From the NCBI GenBank assembly GCA_900769905.1, contig CAAGIL010000170.1:1-64000 (forward strand): 64,000 bases of DNA, written 5' to 3'. Position 1 is the stretch's first letter. Every line of letters begins with the position of its first letter. The notes beneath the pieces were generated by a model. That model saw only the letters and a list, made by a program, of their open reading frames with translations. It did no database searches and was not told the origin of the DNA. The stretch is from Rikenellaceae bacterium. GTDB lineage: Bacteria > Bacteroidota > Bacteroidia > Bacteroidales > UBA932. Below, piece by piece: positions 7,652-17,200 of the stretch. The translations under genes and the position numbers were made by a program.

Positions 7652-9286
7652 ATGAAACAAATTACTAAGATTCTTGCGCTGACAGCGCTTGTGATAGCTG
7701 CCGCTTCCTGCTCCGCATCAAGGGCTGAGCAGATGAAGCTTGCCGAAAGTGTTGACGTCAGCTGCGCTCCTGAAGTGCTTGCCCTCAAGGGAGACCGCAT
7801 CCCTGCCGACATCACCGTTACTTTCCCTGCGAAATATTTCCACCCGCAGGCAATTATGGAGGTTACCCCTGTGCTCGTCTATGAAGGCGGTGAGCAGGCT
7901 GCGCGCACCTTCACCTACCAGGGTGACAAGGTCAAGGACAACTACCCGGTCATCGCATCTGACGTTGCCGGAAGCGTGTCCGAGAGTGTATCCTTCGAGT
8001 ATGTCCCGGGAGTGGAGAAGTCATACCTCGAGCTCCGCTGCGTAGCATATTATAAGGACAAGACTATCGACATCCCAGCAATCAAGGTTGCTGACGGCTG
8101 CAACGTCACCCAGCTCTTCGCGACAAAGAAGGGCGAGTTCAGCTACAAGCAGGACGCATACCAGCACGTGATCAGCGAGAGCACCGAAGGTCAGGTGATG
8201 TACGACTACAATTCCGCCACCATCAAGAACAGCGAGCTCCGTTCGCAGTCCGTCAAGGAACTCCAGGCCGCAATCGAGGAAATCACCTCCGACCCGCGTT
8301 ACACAGTGAAGGGCACCAGAATCGTGGCTTACGCATCCCCGGAGGGTGGACAGGAGTACAACGCCAAGCTTTCCGACAAGCGCGCCGAGTCGGCAAAGAA
8401 GGCCTGGGACAAGGTTACCGGAGGCATGAAGGCCGACGACCTTGAAATCAGGAGCATGGGCCAGGACTGGGACGGTTTCCGCGAGGCGGTGGAGAACTCC
8501 GACCTCGAGGATAAGGACCTCATCCTCAGGGTACTTTCAATGTACAGTGACCCGGCTGTGCGCGAGAGCGAGATCAGGAATATGTCCAAGGTGTACACCG
8601 AAATCAACAAGAACGTCTTCCCTGAACTCCGCCGTGCCCGCTTCATCGCTGACATCGACTACCAGAACTTCTCCGACGCCGAGCTAAAGGAACTTGCCGA
8701 CAAGGCGATTGACGTGCTTGACGAGGAAGGACTTCTCCGCGTTGCCGCCATCACCGATGATGCTGCGCGCAAGGCAGAGATTTACAGGATTGCCTATTCC
8801 AAGTATGCTTCCGACCGTGCCGCATTCAACCTCGCAATCCTCAGCCTCAATGCTTCCGATCCTGCCCAGGCAGCCTCTTATCTCAAGAGCGTGAAGAAGA
8901 CTGACGCGGATGTGCTCAATGCAAAGGGCGTATGCGAGCTCCAGAATGGTAATCTTGACGAGGCCGCAAAGCTCTTCCGCCAGTCCGGCTCAACTGAGGC
9001 CCGTGCCAACCTCGGCACCATCGACCTCCTCAAGGGTGACTACGCATCCGCAGTCAAGAACCTCGAGGGCACCGACAGCCACAACCTCGCAGTCGCTTAT
9101 ATCCTCACTGACCAGCTCGACAAGGCAGAGAAGGCCATTACCTGCAATTGCGCCAGGAGTAACTACCTCCGTGCCGTCATCGCCGCCCGCCGTGGCAATG
9201 CTTCCGATGTCCAGAAGTATCTCGACAAGGCCGGAAATCTCAAGGCAAGGGCAGAGAAAGATGTAGAATTTGCAGATTTCAGGTAG
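7652..9286 (+). CDS. Lipoprotein with OmpA-like region and TPR-like repeats
   Basis: Protein of 544 residues beginning with a lipoprotein signal (lipobox AASC). The first 170 residues look like beta-rich surface or periplasmic modules. A segment near residues 195-290 (VAYASPEGGQEYNAKLSDKRA) resembles the peptidoglycan-binding OmpA fold. Residues about 370-540 are helical and TPR-like (RAAFNLAILSLNA, AKGVCELQNGNLDEAAKLF). The same domain order and local motifs recur in the 749-residue protein of the fimbrial operon at 14346-16595. I expect an outer-membrane lipoprotein facing the periplasm; function unknown. TATTTTTG (7605-7612) is a likely -7 box. Confidence 0.75.
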   Translation: MKQITKILALTALVIAAASCSASRAEQMKLAESVDVSCAPEVLALKGDRIPADITVTFPAKYFHPQAIMEVTPVLVYEGGEQAARTFTYQGDKVKDNYPVIASDVAGSVSESVSFEYVPGVEKSYLELRCVAYYKDKTIDIPAIKVADGCNVTQLFATKKGEFSYKQDAYQHVISESTEGQVMYDYNSATIKNSELRSQSVKELQAAIEEITSDPRYTVKGTRIVAYASPEGGQEYNAKLSDKRAESAKKAWDKVTGGMKADDLEIRSMGQDWDGFREAVENSDLEDKDLILRVLSMYSDPAVRESEIRNMSKVYTEINKNVFPELRRARFIADIDYQNFSDAELKELADKAIDVLDEEGLLRVAAITDDAARKAEIYRIAYSKYASDRAAFNLAILSLNASDPAQAASYLKSVKKTDADVLNAKGVCELQNGNLDEAAKLFRQSGSTEARANLGTIDLLKGDYASAVKNLEGTDSHNLAVAYILTDQLDKAEKAITCNCARSNYLRAVIAARRGNASDVQKYLDKAGNLKARAEKDVEFADFR

Positions 9287-9302
9287 TCTTTGTCAAAAAC
9301 AT

Positions 9303-9333
9303 TTTGCAAATAATTTAATTTTGCGTATATTTG
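9303..9333 (+). promoter_or_regulatory. Promoter of the str ribosomal operon
   Basis: TTTG at 9303-9306, 19 bases, TATATTTG at 9326-9333: a full Bacteroidota consensus promoter. The hairpin at 9336-9355 begins two bases after the -7 box. Confidence 0.75.
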
Positions 9334-9335
9334 CA

Positions 9336-9355
9336 GCCCCCAATTTTATGGGGGC
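9336..9355 (+). terminator. Hairpin overlapping the predicted str transcription start
   Basis: GCCCCCA (9336-9342) pairs with TGGGGGC (9349-9355) and is followed by CTTTTATAATTT. It can terminate transcripts from the upstream lipoprotein gene. The predicted start of the str mRNA falls within the 5' arm. Confidence 0.6.
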
Positions 9356-9384
9356 TTTTATAATTTATTTGTTTACAACCATTT

Positions 9385-9756
9385 ATGCCAACAATTCAAC
9401 AATTAGTTCGCAAAGGACGCGAGGTTATTGAAGTCAAGTCAAAATCTCGTGCGTTGGATGCTTGCCCTCAGAAGCGCGGTGTCTGCCTTAGGGTTTACAC
9501 AACTACCCCTAAGAAGCCTAACTCCGCAATGCGTAAGGTAGCCCGTGTGCGCCTTTCCAATGCAAAAGAGGTCAATGCCTACATTCCTGGCGAGGGTCAC
9601 AATCTGCAGGAGCACTCAATCGTGCTCGTTCGCGGTGGACGTGTAAAGGACCTCCCAGGTGTACGTTACCACATCCTTAGAGGAGCTTTGGATACTGCCG
9701 GTGTTGAAGGACGTACTCAGTCACGTTCCCTTTACGGCGCCAAGAGGCCAAAGTAA
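9385..9756 (+). CDS. rpsL: 30S ribosomal protein S12
   Basis: Protein of 123 residues with the near-invariant S12 motif [16 protein letters not shown] and the C-terminal [10 protein letters not shown]12 sits at the decoding centre. The lysine in PKKPNSA that is changed in many streptomycin-resistant mutants is the wild-type Lys. First gene of the str operon, followed by rpsG. Confidence 0.98.
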   Translation: MPTIQQLVRKGREVIEVKSKSRALDACPQKRGVCLRVYTTTPKKPNSAMRKVARVRLSNAKEVNAYIPGEGHNLQEHSIVLVRGGRVKDLPGVRYHILRGALDTAGVEGRTQSRSLYGAKRPK

Positions 9757-9795
9757 TTGCCTGAAGGATGGTTTTAATTTTAAAAGTTTTTATCA

Positions 9796-10272
9796 ATGAG
9801 AAAAGCAAAGCCTAAGAAGAGGATTCTACTTCCTGATCCTAAGTTTCACGACACACAGGTTACCCGTTTCGTGAACAATCTTATGTTGCAGGGGAAGAAG
9901 AGTATCGCGTATTCTATTTTTTACGATGCCATTGACATGGTAGGCGAGAAGATGAAAGATTCCGACAAGGCTCCATTGGATATATGGAGGAAGGCTCTCG
10001 AGAACGTTACCCCTCAGATTGAGGTGAAGTCACGTCGTATCGGTGGTGCCAACTTCCAGGTGCCTACTGAGTTGCGCCCGGAGAGGAAGATTTCGCTTTC
10101 TATGAAGAATATGATCAACTTCGCCCGCAAGCGTTCCGGCCGCTCAATGGCAGAGAAACTTTGTGCCGAGATTATCGCGGCATACAACAATGAAGGTGGC
10201 GCATTCAAGCGCAAGGAGGATATGCACAAGATGGCTGAGGCCAACAAGGCATTCGCACACTTCAGGTTTTAG
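9796..10272 (+). CDS. rpsG: 30S ribosomal protein S7
   Basis: Protein of 158 residues, the normal length, with S7 hallmarks ([58 protein letters not shown]). S7 nucleates assembly of the small-subunit head. It lies 39 bases after rpsL and 13 before fusA. Confidence 0.98.
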   Translation: MRKAKPKKRILLPDPKFHDTQVTRFVNNLMLQGKKSIAYSIFYDAIDMVGEKMKDSDKAPLDIWRKALENVTPQIEVKSRRIGGANFQVPTELRPERKISLSMKNMINFARKRSGRSMAEKLCAEIIAAYNNEGGAFKRKEDMHKMAEANKAFAHFRF

Positions 10273-10285
10273 TTGATTTTGACAG

Positions 10286-12400
10286 ATGGCAAAAAGAGAT
10301 CTAAAGTACACGAGAAACATCGGCATCATGGCTCACATCGATGCCGGTAAGACTACGACTTCCGAGCGAATTCTTTACTACACCGGAAAGACACACAAGA
10401 TCGGTGAGGTTCACGAGGGTGCCGCAACCATGGACTGGATGGTTCAGGAGCAGGAGAGAGGTATCACCATCACTTCCGCCGCCACCACAGCGTTCTGGCA
10501 CTACAATGGAGACACTTACCAGATTAACCTGATCGACACTCCGGGCCACGTGGATTTCACTGTGGAGGTTGAGCGTTCGCTCCGTGTCCTGGACGGTACC
10601 GTTGCTACTTTCTGCGCAGTAGGCCGCGTGCAGCCTCAGTCAGAGACTGTATGGCGTCAGGCTGACAAGTACAGGGTGCCGAAGATTGCATACGTGAACA
10701 AAATGGACCGTGTGGGTGCGGACTTCCTCGCCTGTGTTGAGGAAATCAAGACCAAGCTCGGTGCCACCGCAGTTCCAATCTGTCTCCCTATCGGCGCAGA
10801 AGAAAAGTTCAAGGGTATCATCGACCTTATCGCAAAGAAGGCCATCGTATACCACACGGGTGAGGAACTCGTAAACTACGAGATTCAGGACATCCCTGAG
10901 GATATGGCTGACCAGGTTGCCCTCTGGAGGGACAAGCTCGTAGAAGCTGCCGCTGAGTGCGATGAGAACCTTATGGACAAATATTTCGAAGATCCGGAGT
11001 CCATTACCGACGAGGAGATTATCGCAGCTATCCGCAAGGGTACCATCGCAATGCAGATCGTTCCTGCCTGCTGCGGTTCTTCCTTCAAGAACAAGGGCGT
11101 ACAGTTCCTTCTTGACGCAGTAATGAGGTATCTCCCTTCACCTCTCGACATCGGCGACACCAAGGCTACCGACCTCAACACCGACAAGGAAGTTGACCTC
11201 AAGCCTTCTGCCAGCGAGCCTTTCTGCGGACTTGTGTTCAAGATTGCTACCGATCCTTTCGTAGGCCGTCTTGCATACGTTAGAGCTTATTCCGGACATC
11301 TTGATGCCGGTTCATACGTGCTCAACACCCGCTCAGGCAAGAAGGAGAGAGTAGCCCGTCTGTACCAGATGCACTCCAACCACCAGAACCCTATCGAGTT
11401 CGTTGAGGCAGGTGACATCTGCGCAGCAGTAGGTTTCAAGGATCTCCGCACCGGAGATACCATTTGCGCTGAAGGCAGCAAGTTCTCCCTCGAGTCTATG
11501 GAATTCCCTGATCCGGTTATCGGTATCGCAGTGGAGCCTAAGACCCAGAAGGATCTCGACAAGCTCGGAATCGCTCTAGCGAAACTTGCAGAAGAGGATC
11601 CAACCTTCACCGTGAAGTCAGATCACGAAACAGGCCAGACCGTCATCAGCGGTATGGGTGAGCTTCACCTGGACATCATCGTAGACCGTCTCCGCAGGGA
11701 GTTCGGCGTAGAGATCAACCAGGGTGCTCCTCAGGTTAACTATAAGGAAGCCATCACCGGCACTACCCAGCACCGTGAGGTGTTCAAGAAGCAGACCGGT
11801 GGTCGTGGTAAGTTCGCCGACATCATCGTAGAGATCGGACCTGCTGACGAGGGCGTTACCGGACTTCAGTTCGACAATCAGGTCAAGGGTGGAAATGTTC
11901 CTAAGGAATTCGTCCCTTGCGTGCAGAAGGGCTTTGAGTCAGCAATGGCCAATGGCGTTCTTGCAGGCTATGAGGTTCAGTCCCTGAAGGTGACCCTGCT
12001 CGACGGTTCTTACCATCCGGTTGACTCCGACCAGCTCTCATTCGAGCTTGCAGCACGTATGGCTTTCCGTCACGCCTGCCCTAAGTGCAAGCCTGTCCTT
12101 CTCGAACCTATCATGAATCTTGAGGTTGTTACCCCTGAGGATTATATGGGAGAGATTGTAGGTGACCTCAACCGTCGTCGCGGACAGATTGTAGCTATGG
12201 ACTCTACCGCAAACGGAGCCCGTGTCGTAAAGGCCTTCGTTCCGCTTTCAGAGCAGTTCGGTTATGTGACAGTGCTCCGTACCCTGTCTTCAGGTCGTGC
12301 CACCAGCACCATGTCCTTCGACCACTACGCTGAGGTTCCTGCCGCTATGGCCAAGGATATCATCGAGAAGAGCGGATACAAAGCTTCTGATGACGAATAA
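10286..12400 (+). CDS. fusA: Elongation factor G
   Basis: Protein of 704 residues with all GTPase motifs: G1 [10 protein letters not shown], switch [11 protein letters not shown]4 NKMD. The rest follows EF-G domains II to V, with GGRGKFADI in domain IV. EF-G moves tRNAs and mRNA through the ribosome using GTP. It lies in the usual str position between rpsG and rpsJ. Confidence 0.98.
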   Translation: MAKRDLKYTRNIGIMAHIDAGKTTTSERILYYTGKTHKIGEVHEGAATMDWMVQEQERGITITSAATTAFWHYNGDTYQINLIDTPGHVDFTVEVERSLRVLDGTVATFCAVGRVQPQSETVWRQADKYRVPKIAYVNKMDRVGADFLACVEEIKTKLGATAVPICLPIGAEEKFKGIIDLIAKKAIVYHTGEELVNYEIQDIPEDMADQVALWRDKLVEAAAECDENLMDKYFEDPESITDEEIIAAIRKGTIAMQIVPACCGSSFKNKGVQFLLDAVMRYLPSPLDIGDTKATDLNTDKEVDLKPSASEPFCGLVFKIATDPFVGRLAYVRAYSGHLDAGSYVLNTRSGKKERVARLYQMHSNHQNPIEFVEAGDICAAVGFKDLRTGDTICAEGSKFSLESMEFPDPVIGIAVEPKTQKDLDKLGIALAKLAEEDPTFTVKSDHETGQTVISGMGELHLDIIVDRLRREFGVEINQGAPQVNYKEAITGTTQHREVFKKQTGGRGKFADIIVEIGPADEGVTGLQFDNQVKGGNVPKEFVPCVQKGFESAMANGVLAGYEVQSLKVTLLDGSYHPVDSDQLSFELAARMAFRHACPKCKPVLLEPIMNLEVVTPEDYMGEIVGDLNRRRGQIVAMDSTANGARVVKAFVPLSEQFGYVTVLRTLSSGRATSTMSFDHYAEVPAAMAKDIIEKSGYKASDDE

Positions 12401-12426
12401 TTAACAGAATAAAAGAATTCATCAAT

Positions 12427-12732
12427 ATGAGTCAGAAAATTAGAATTAAACTCAAGTCTTTCGATCATATGCTCGTGGACAAGTCCGTGGCCAAGATCGT
12501 TGAGACAGTGAAGTCTACCGGTGCGAAGGTGAATGGCCCAATTCCTCTCCCTACCAACAAGAAGATCTTCACGGTTAACCGCTCCACCTTCGTGAACAAG
12601 AAGGCTCGCGAGCAGTTTGAGCTCGATTCATACCGCAGACTTCTCGATATCGAAGAGTCCAACGCCAAGACCGTTGACGCTCTTATGAAGCTCGAGTTGC
12701 CTTCAGGTGTAGAGGTAGAGATCAAAGTCTGA
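12427..12732 (+). CDS. rpsJ: 30S ribosomal protein S10
   Basis: Protein of 101 residues with S10 features ([34 protein letters not shown]). It normally leads the S10 cluster, joined to the str genes in many Bacteroidota, but here it is followed by a hairpin, a tRNA and a terminator; rplC and the rest are not in the window. Confidence 0.97.
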   Translation: MSQKIRIKLKSFDHMLVDKSVAKIVETVKSTGAKVNGPIPLPTNKKIFTVNRSTFVNKKAREQFELDSYRRLLDIEESNAKTVDALMKLELPSGVEVEIKV

Positions 12733-12736
12733 TATC

Positions 12737-12756
12737 GGGCGGTATTAAGACCGCCC
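12737..12756 (+). other. GC-rich stem-loop between rpsJ and the CAU tRNA
   Basis: GGGCGGT (12737-12743) pairs with ACCGCCC (12750-12756) with a six-base loop. There is no U tract, so it is more likely a processing or stability element separating the rpsJ message from the co-transcribed tRNA. Confidence 0.45.
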
Positions 12757-12761
12757 AGAAA

Positions 12762-12835
12762 GGTCCCTTAGCTCAGTTGGTTAGAGCACCTGACTCATAA
12801 TCAGGGAGTCGCAGGATCATGCCCTGCAGGGACCA
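12762..12835 (+). tRNA. tRNA with CAT anticodon (Ile2 or elongator Met)
   Basis: Cloverleaf with acceptor stem GGTCCCT/AGGGACC, D arm AGCTCAGTTGGTTAGAGC and anticodon CAT at 12796-12798. The fully paired first base pair argues against initiator tRNA. Acceptor bases C4 and C5 match the pattern known for tRNA-Ile(CAU) recognised by TilS, so isoleucine after lysidine modification is quite possible; elongator Met cannot be excluded. The T loop is ATCATGC, not the standard TTC-purine-A form. CCA is not encoded. Confidence 0.9.
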
Positions 12836-12836
12836 C

Positions 12837-12880
12837 AAATCAAGCCGCTTACGATAAGCTCGTGAGCGGCTTGATTTTTT
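12837..12880 (+). terminator. Terminator of the str operon and CAU tRNA
   Basis: A long stem (AATCAAGCCGCT...AGCGGCTTGATT) with a loop around 12854-12860 ends in a run of six T. It is a strong rho-independent terminator. The next 160 bases up to the convergent fimbrial operon hold nothing I recognise. Confidence 0.88.
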
Positions 12881-13044
12881 GTGGCCAGAGGAATTATGCA
12901 TCCATTAATTCTCCATACTCTCAACATATCTATTCATATTGCATTCATTTCAATCGGAGCTGACCTCGACTACGGGCTCGCCAAGGGGCATGGTACGCGA
13001 AATCGTCTTCTTCATATGTAAACTAATAAACTTTCGGAACCCTG

Positions 13045-14343
13045 CTACAGCGGAATTGATACGCCGAGAAGGAAGGAGTAAATCGTATCGTAGTAGTTGG
13101 AAGTGGCTGAGGACAAACTGTCCGTCAAGTTCCGGCGATAGTTGTATGGAACAATGGACAGATGCGGTTCCAGATAGACTGCCAGCCTGGAGAAAGCATT
13201 GTACCGGAGCTGAATGCCCGTGCTGAGACCCAGGTACTGGCGCTTGATGTCATAGCTGTGGTCGTACTTTAGCATCCAGCCGTATTCCGGCCCCAGAAAC
13301 AGAGGGAGAGAGATGTATTTCTTGATATCCTTAAAGTAATACATAGGATCGAACATTACTTCTCCCCGCAAGCCAAAGTAGTAGGAAAACTTGTTCACGG
13401 ACCCCACAAGCCTTTTCCATACATCGCGGGAATAGAAAACGGACATCCTGACCGACACCGGCCCGGAAAGGGGGATACCTAGGGCAACGCTTGCCGCTTC
13501 CCGGGAGGAAGGAAGAAAGCCTACTGTAGAGGCGACCAGATCGGATGCCTGGAAGGCAAAGCCGGCGGATACATCCAGTGACAGGCCGCGGCTGCCGATT
13601 TCACTGATAAACTGCTTGAAGCTCGGGATGCCGCCGGAAGGGAGGCGGAATACGAGGCCTGAAGAGATTCCGAATCCGTTGTCATTACTCTGCCAACTCA
13701 CATTATTGTAGCCATCCAGCCCATCCGTATAAAATGAAATGAACGGTTCAAGGAAGACATCCAGCATTTTGTTTATCTGGAAGTTGACATCAAAGCCCAG
13801 GCGTATATGCCCTGACATATACCATTCGCCGTCAGTATTGGACAAATCGAAGCCGACAGCTTCAAGAGTCGAAACGGAAACGGTTCTGGATGAGCGGTAA
13901 CCGCTCAAATATGAGCTGATGTCAAAGTGATGCATAGCTTCGATGCCTCCTCCGGAAACCTTTGAGCCGTCCACATTGCGGCGGAAAGACATTCCGGAAA
14001 GACCAAGGGATATGGAATTGTAACGGTCGAAGGCCTTCCCGACTTCCAATCCTCCTATGCCGCCCCACGAAAACGAAGAATAGTCCCGTTTGGCAAGCTG
14101 AAAGGCACCAAAATTCAACTTCAGATACAGATTGTCCATAAAACTGTTGTTGACGAAGGGCTCGTCCTTGGGACGGTAACGTTTCTGAAGGCGATATTCC
14201 AGGGCATTGAACCCCCTTGAGGCGGCAAGTGAATCCTGAACTGTCTTGACGGAATCCTGAACTGTCGCAACACCGGGAGAGGACTCCGTCGGCATCGCCA
14301 CGGAGAGAAAGCAGGAAAGTATATAAGTGCTGAGTAGTGACAT
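13045..14343 (-). CDS. Predicted outer-membrane beta-barrel protein, end of fimbrial operon
   Basis: Protein of about 432 residues with a hydrophobic N-terminal signal and then many alternating amphipathic strands rich in Tyr, Phe, Ser and Gly (for example FSWGGIGGLEVGKAFDRYNSI), ending in short aromatic and polar strands as in outer-membrane barrels. I do not recognise a named family. ATG at 14343 is used, two bases after the upstream stop; a TTG six bases earlier is also in frame. As last gene of the fimbrial operon it may help export or anchor the fimbrial proteins (inference). Confidence 0.65.
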   Translation of the reverse strand: MSLLSTYILSCFLSVAMPTESSPGVATVQDSVKTVQDSLAASRGFNALEYRLQKRYRPKDEPFVNNSFMDNLYLKLNFGAFQLAKRDYSSFSWGGIGGLEVGKAFDRYNSISLGLSGMSFRRNVDGSKVSGGGIEAMHHFDISSYLSGYRSSRTVSVSTLEAVGFDLSNTDGEWYMSGHIRLGFDVNFQINKMLDVFLEPFISFYTDGLDGYNNVSWQSNDNGFGISSGLVFRLPSGGIPSFKQFISEIGSRGLSLDVSAGFAFQASDLVASTVGFLPSSREAASVALGIPLSGPVSVRMSVFYSRDVWKRLVGSVNKFSYYFGLRGEVMFDPMYYFKDIKKYISLPLFLGPEYGWMLKYDHSYDIKRQYLGLSTGIQLRYNAFSRLAVYLEPHLSIVPYNYRRNLTDSLSSATSNYYDTIYSFLLGVSIPL

Positions 14344-14345
14344 AA

Positions 14346-16595
14346 TCAAGGATTGTTATAACGGTCAAGTGCTGATTTGAAGATGTATTCCACAATGTCT
14401 CCATCACCGGCGGCTATATCTATATAGGATTTGTCTTTCTGGAAACAGGAAAGCAGATAATCCTCACTTACTATATCGTCCATAAAATCTCCGCCTCTGG
14501 CAGCCTTGCGCCCATAGATGACGGACCACAGGTAATCGGTCAGCGGGTCATTGGGGTCAAGTTCCGCCATTGCCTCCTCTGCCATCGCATCATAGCTTTT
14601 TGTGTTCATCGCAAGACTCAACACCACCTTGTTCCGTGGCGAACTCGCCGATACATTTTCGAAAACCTTTCTCGCCCGGGCTTTCTCCTCCGGGGTGTCG
14701 CCCCCTTTGTAATAACCTCCCAGACATAGGGCGAAGGATGTCACAAGGGCATTCTTCTCATTGTCACCGAGGATGTTGGTGAGCTGTCCTGCCTTGCGGA
14801 AGTTATTGTCCATCACATACATAATCATCTGATTGGCAACAACTGCCTCCGGATTGATTATATCATAGCCGTCCCCGCCGAACCTCCTCCTCTGGAAATC
14901 AGTCCTCGGAGTAGCCAAATCTATGAACTGCCCGAGCAGGGTTGTGTCACAGACTCCGCGGGCAATATATGACTCGGCAAGATTGCAGGCAGCCAGAATC
15001 CACGGCTTGCCGTTCGACATTTCAGATTCTTTATAAGCTCTCAGATACAGTTTTTCCAGCTCAAGCGGGTCTTTGACCATATTGAAAAGATGCCAGTATT
15101 CATACAGGGCAAATTGTTTCCGTCCGCTCCTGTAGTCCTCATCGTTTTGATAGCGGTCAAGGATTTCTGCAGGGGTAAGTTCCCTGTATAAGTCGTACTT
15201 GAATGAATAGTTTACGGACCGGAGCTTAGGAAGGTATAATGAAATCACGCTCTTGTAGAACGGAAGCGAGCGTATTCTTTCCCATTGGCGGTCCTGGCCT
15301 CCGGGATACTTTTCCACTATGTCCCTAATAGCCTTCGCCTCGGTTTTCAGCGAGTCTGCCTCCAGCAGGTCGGCAACGTCAGACCACGGGGCAACTTCTG
15401 CCTTTGTGGTTATGTAAATCTTGTTCTTGTTCGGAATGATTGCAGTAATCTGTCCGAGGATATATTCCATCCTGCGCTTTGCCAGAGCAAGGTTGGAAGC
15501 GTATGATCCGTCAGGGGATGCAATTCCGACAATGTGAAACTCCTTCAGCTGGGAACCTTCTCCGTGGATGATGTCCAGCAGGGCCTGTTTGACCGAATCT
15601 ATCTGACGGAGGCCAAGTGTGTCCTCATCAGAAAGGACTGCCTGCCCGACCTTGAAGGTAAGGGACATGCTTCCGTCTGCACCTCTTTTCTCCCTGTTTG
15701 GTCTTTCGACATAGTCATTAGGGTTGAGATGGTAGGGGGCCATTGAATATTCCAGAAATCTGAGCGGCCTCCTCAGACGGGACGATGCAAGGAAGTGGTC
15801 TTTCTCGAAATAGGTTATGTTGTAATCTTCCATTGAAATGATTCCCTTCACCTGATAGTAGCGTGAAGGGTCTTCAATGTAGATTGTGTCAGCCCAGTTG
15901 ACGCTCTGACTCTCCGCAGTCAGAGTATCTTTGCTGACAAATGGAGTAAGGGGGTCATTGTCGGAGGAATATCCCATCAGGCGCAACTGGGTCAATCGGT
16001 ACTCCAAACCGTCCATTACGGTCGGCTTCAGGAACCGGAGCGTGTCCCCGGTGTTGCCGTCCAGCAGCATAGGCTGAACTATCATTCTCGCATTGGTCTT
16101 TCCAGAATTGGCCGGCAAACTTATGGTGCACCTGCTCTTGAGGTAGTTGCCTTCAATTTCGCCCTGTGGGTCCAGCACGCCCACAACGTCCCTGACGGCA
16201 GTCACGGTGGAGGTGTTGATGTAGTTTCCCATCTCGATGCGGACATTGATTTCCATTCTGAAATTGACGGGTTCAAGGAGAGCTTCTTTCATCTCGGCCT
16301 TGAAAATCAGGGCGCCGGTCTCCGCCACTGGAATCTCATAGTATCCGTTGTCGTCAGGATGGGCCTCAGCATCCGGTATCACGATACTGTTTTCATCCCC
16401 GTCCATCTGTTTTTTTACGTCCTGGGCTGCTGCAACGGTGTTGAATGCATAGATATTTACGACCACCTGCTGCAAGTCAATTGGCTTGCCTGTGGTCTTG
16501 TCGAGAATTCGGCCGCTCACTCTCTTCAGGTCCTGTGAATGGCAGGGGAGAAGGGACAGAAGTGCCAATATTATGCATAAACAGCGTTGCTTCAT
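14346..16595 (-). CDS. Secreted OmpA/TPR-like protein of the fimbrial operon
   Basis: Protein of 749 residues with a signal peptide. The N-terminal part (RVSGRILDKTTGKPIDLQQV) resembles a carboxypeptidase-regulatory-like module. Near residues 320-400 an OmpA-like stretch contains EFHIVGIASPDGSYASNLAL. Residues about 490-740 are helical, TPR-like. The order matches the lipoprotein at 7652-9286, including an ASPDG/ASPEG motif and a following LP(K/E)LR segment, so the two look paralogous. Its start overlaps the preceding gene by ATGA. Likely periplasmic or outer-membrane-associated structural partner of the fimbriae (inference). Confidence 0.7.
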   Translation of the reverse strand: MKQRCLCIILALLSLLPCHSQDLKRVSGRILDKTTGKPIDLQQVVVNIYAFNTVAAAQDVKKQMDGDENSIVIPDAEAHPDDNGYYEIPVAETGALIFKAEMKEALLEPVNFRMEINVRIEMGNYINTSTVTAVRDVVGVLDPQGEIEGNYLKSRCTISLPANSGKTNARMIVQPMLLDGNTGDTLRFLKPTVMDGLEYRLTQLRLMGYSSDNDPLTPFVSKDTLTAESQSVNWADTIYIEDPSRYYQVKGIISMEDYNITYFEKDHFLASSRLRRPLRFLEYSMAPYHLNPNDYVERPNREKRGADGSMSLTFKVGQAVLSDEDTLGLRQIDSVKQALLDIIHGEGSQLKEFHIVGIASPDGSYASNLALAKRRMEYILGQITAIIPNKNKIYITTKAEVAPWSDVADLLEADSLKTEAKAIRDIVEKYPGGQDRQWERIRSLPFYKSVISLYLPKLRSVNYSFKYDLYRELTPAEILDRYQNDEDYRSGRKQFALYEYWHLFNMVKDPLELEKLYLRAYKESEMSNGKPWILAACNLAESYIARGVCDTTLLGQFIDLATPRTDFQRRRFGGDGYDIINPEAVVANQMIMYVMDNNFRKAGQLTNILGDNEKNALVTSFALCLGGYYKGGDTPEEKARARKVFENVSASSPRNKVVLSLAMNTKSYDAMAEEAMAELDPNDPLTDYLWSVIYGRKAARGGDFMDDIVSEDYLLSCFQKDKSYIDIAAGDGDIVEYIFKSALDRYNNP

Positions 16596-17200
16596 CTTAT
16601 TATATATATGAATGTGACACCCAGATTGGAAGGAAGAAAGTCGCAGCCTTTGGATATGGCCCAGTCATCTCCTCCTTCATAACTGCCGCTGAAACTGTCT
16701 GATGCACCATATCTTTTCTGGTTATAGAATATGAGGGACAGGCCTCCGGAAAACTCCAGTGCGCAGCGTTTGTTCAGGGGCATCACATAGCCCGCAGTAA
16801 GTCCCAATCCTCCTGTTGAGCCTTTATAAACCCTTGAAGAAAGAGTCATATCGTAGGTTGAATACAGTGCGGAAACCCCAATGTATTCCCTGTTGAAAGG
16901 CCTTCCGGAGAACCAGTAACGGAACTGCGGCTGCACAGACATGAGCCTGGAGTCCAGTCCGTATGGATGCCAGTGACCGGACACGCTGACACCTGCAGTG
17001 GTCTTCTCTCCGACTACCATATCAACTCCGGCATCAGGGGTCATCAATGCATACTTCAAGGCATTGATGTGCACGGCAATCTGTTGTGCGCCAAGTCTCT
17101 GCCCGCACAGAAATGCGGACAGAGACACGAGCACAACTATAGCAGTATGAAGGTTTTTGCTCAAATCATTAGATTTCTGCACCTTCTTCAGGAGTACCAT
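16592..17200 (-). CDS. DUF3575-type barrel protein, second copy in fimbrial operon
   Basis: Protein of about 200 residues with a signal peptide and the DUF3575 pattern: INALKYALMTPDAGVDMVV at the start of the mature part, HWHPYG, then QPQFRYWFSGRPFNREYIG. DUF3575 proteins are small predicted outer-membrane barrels found in Bacteroidales fimbrial loci. ATG at 17200 overlaps the upstream fimbrillin by 32 bases. A TTG at 17164, four bases after the fimbrillin stop, would give a cleaner signal peptide and may be the true start. Its end overlaps the next gene by ATGA. Confidence 0.8.
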   Translation of the reverse strand: MVLLKKVQKSNDLSKNLHTAIVVLVSLSAFLCGQRLGAQQIAVHINALKYALMTPDAGVDMVVGEKTTAGVSVSGHWHPYGLDSRLMSVQPQFRYWFSGRPFNREYIGVSALYSTYDMTLSSRVYKGSTGGLGLTAGYVMPLNKRCALEFSGGLSLIFYNQKRYGASDSFSGSYEGGDDWAISKGCDFLPSNLGVTFIYIIR

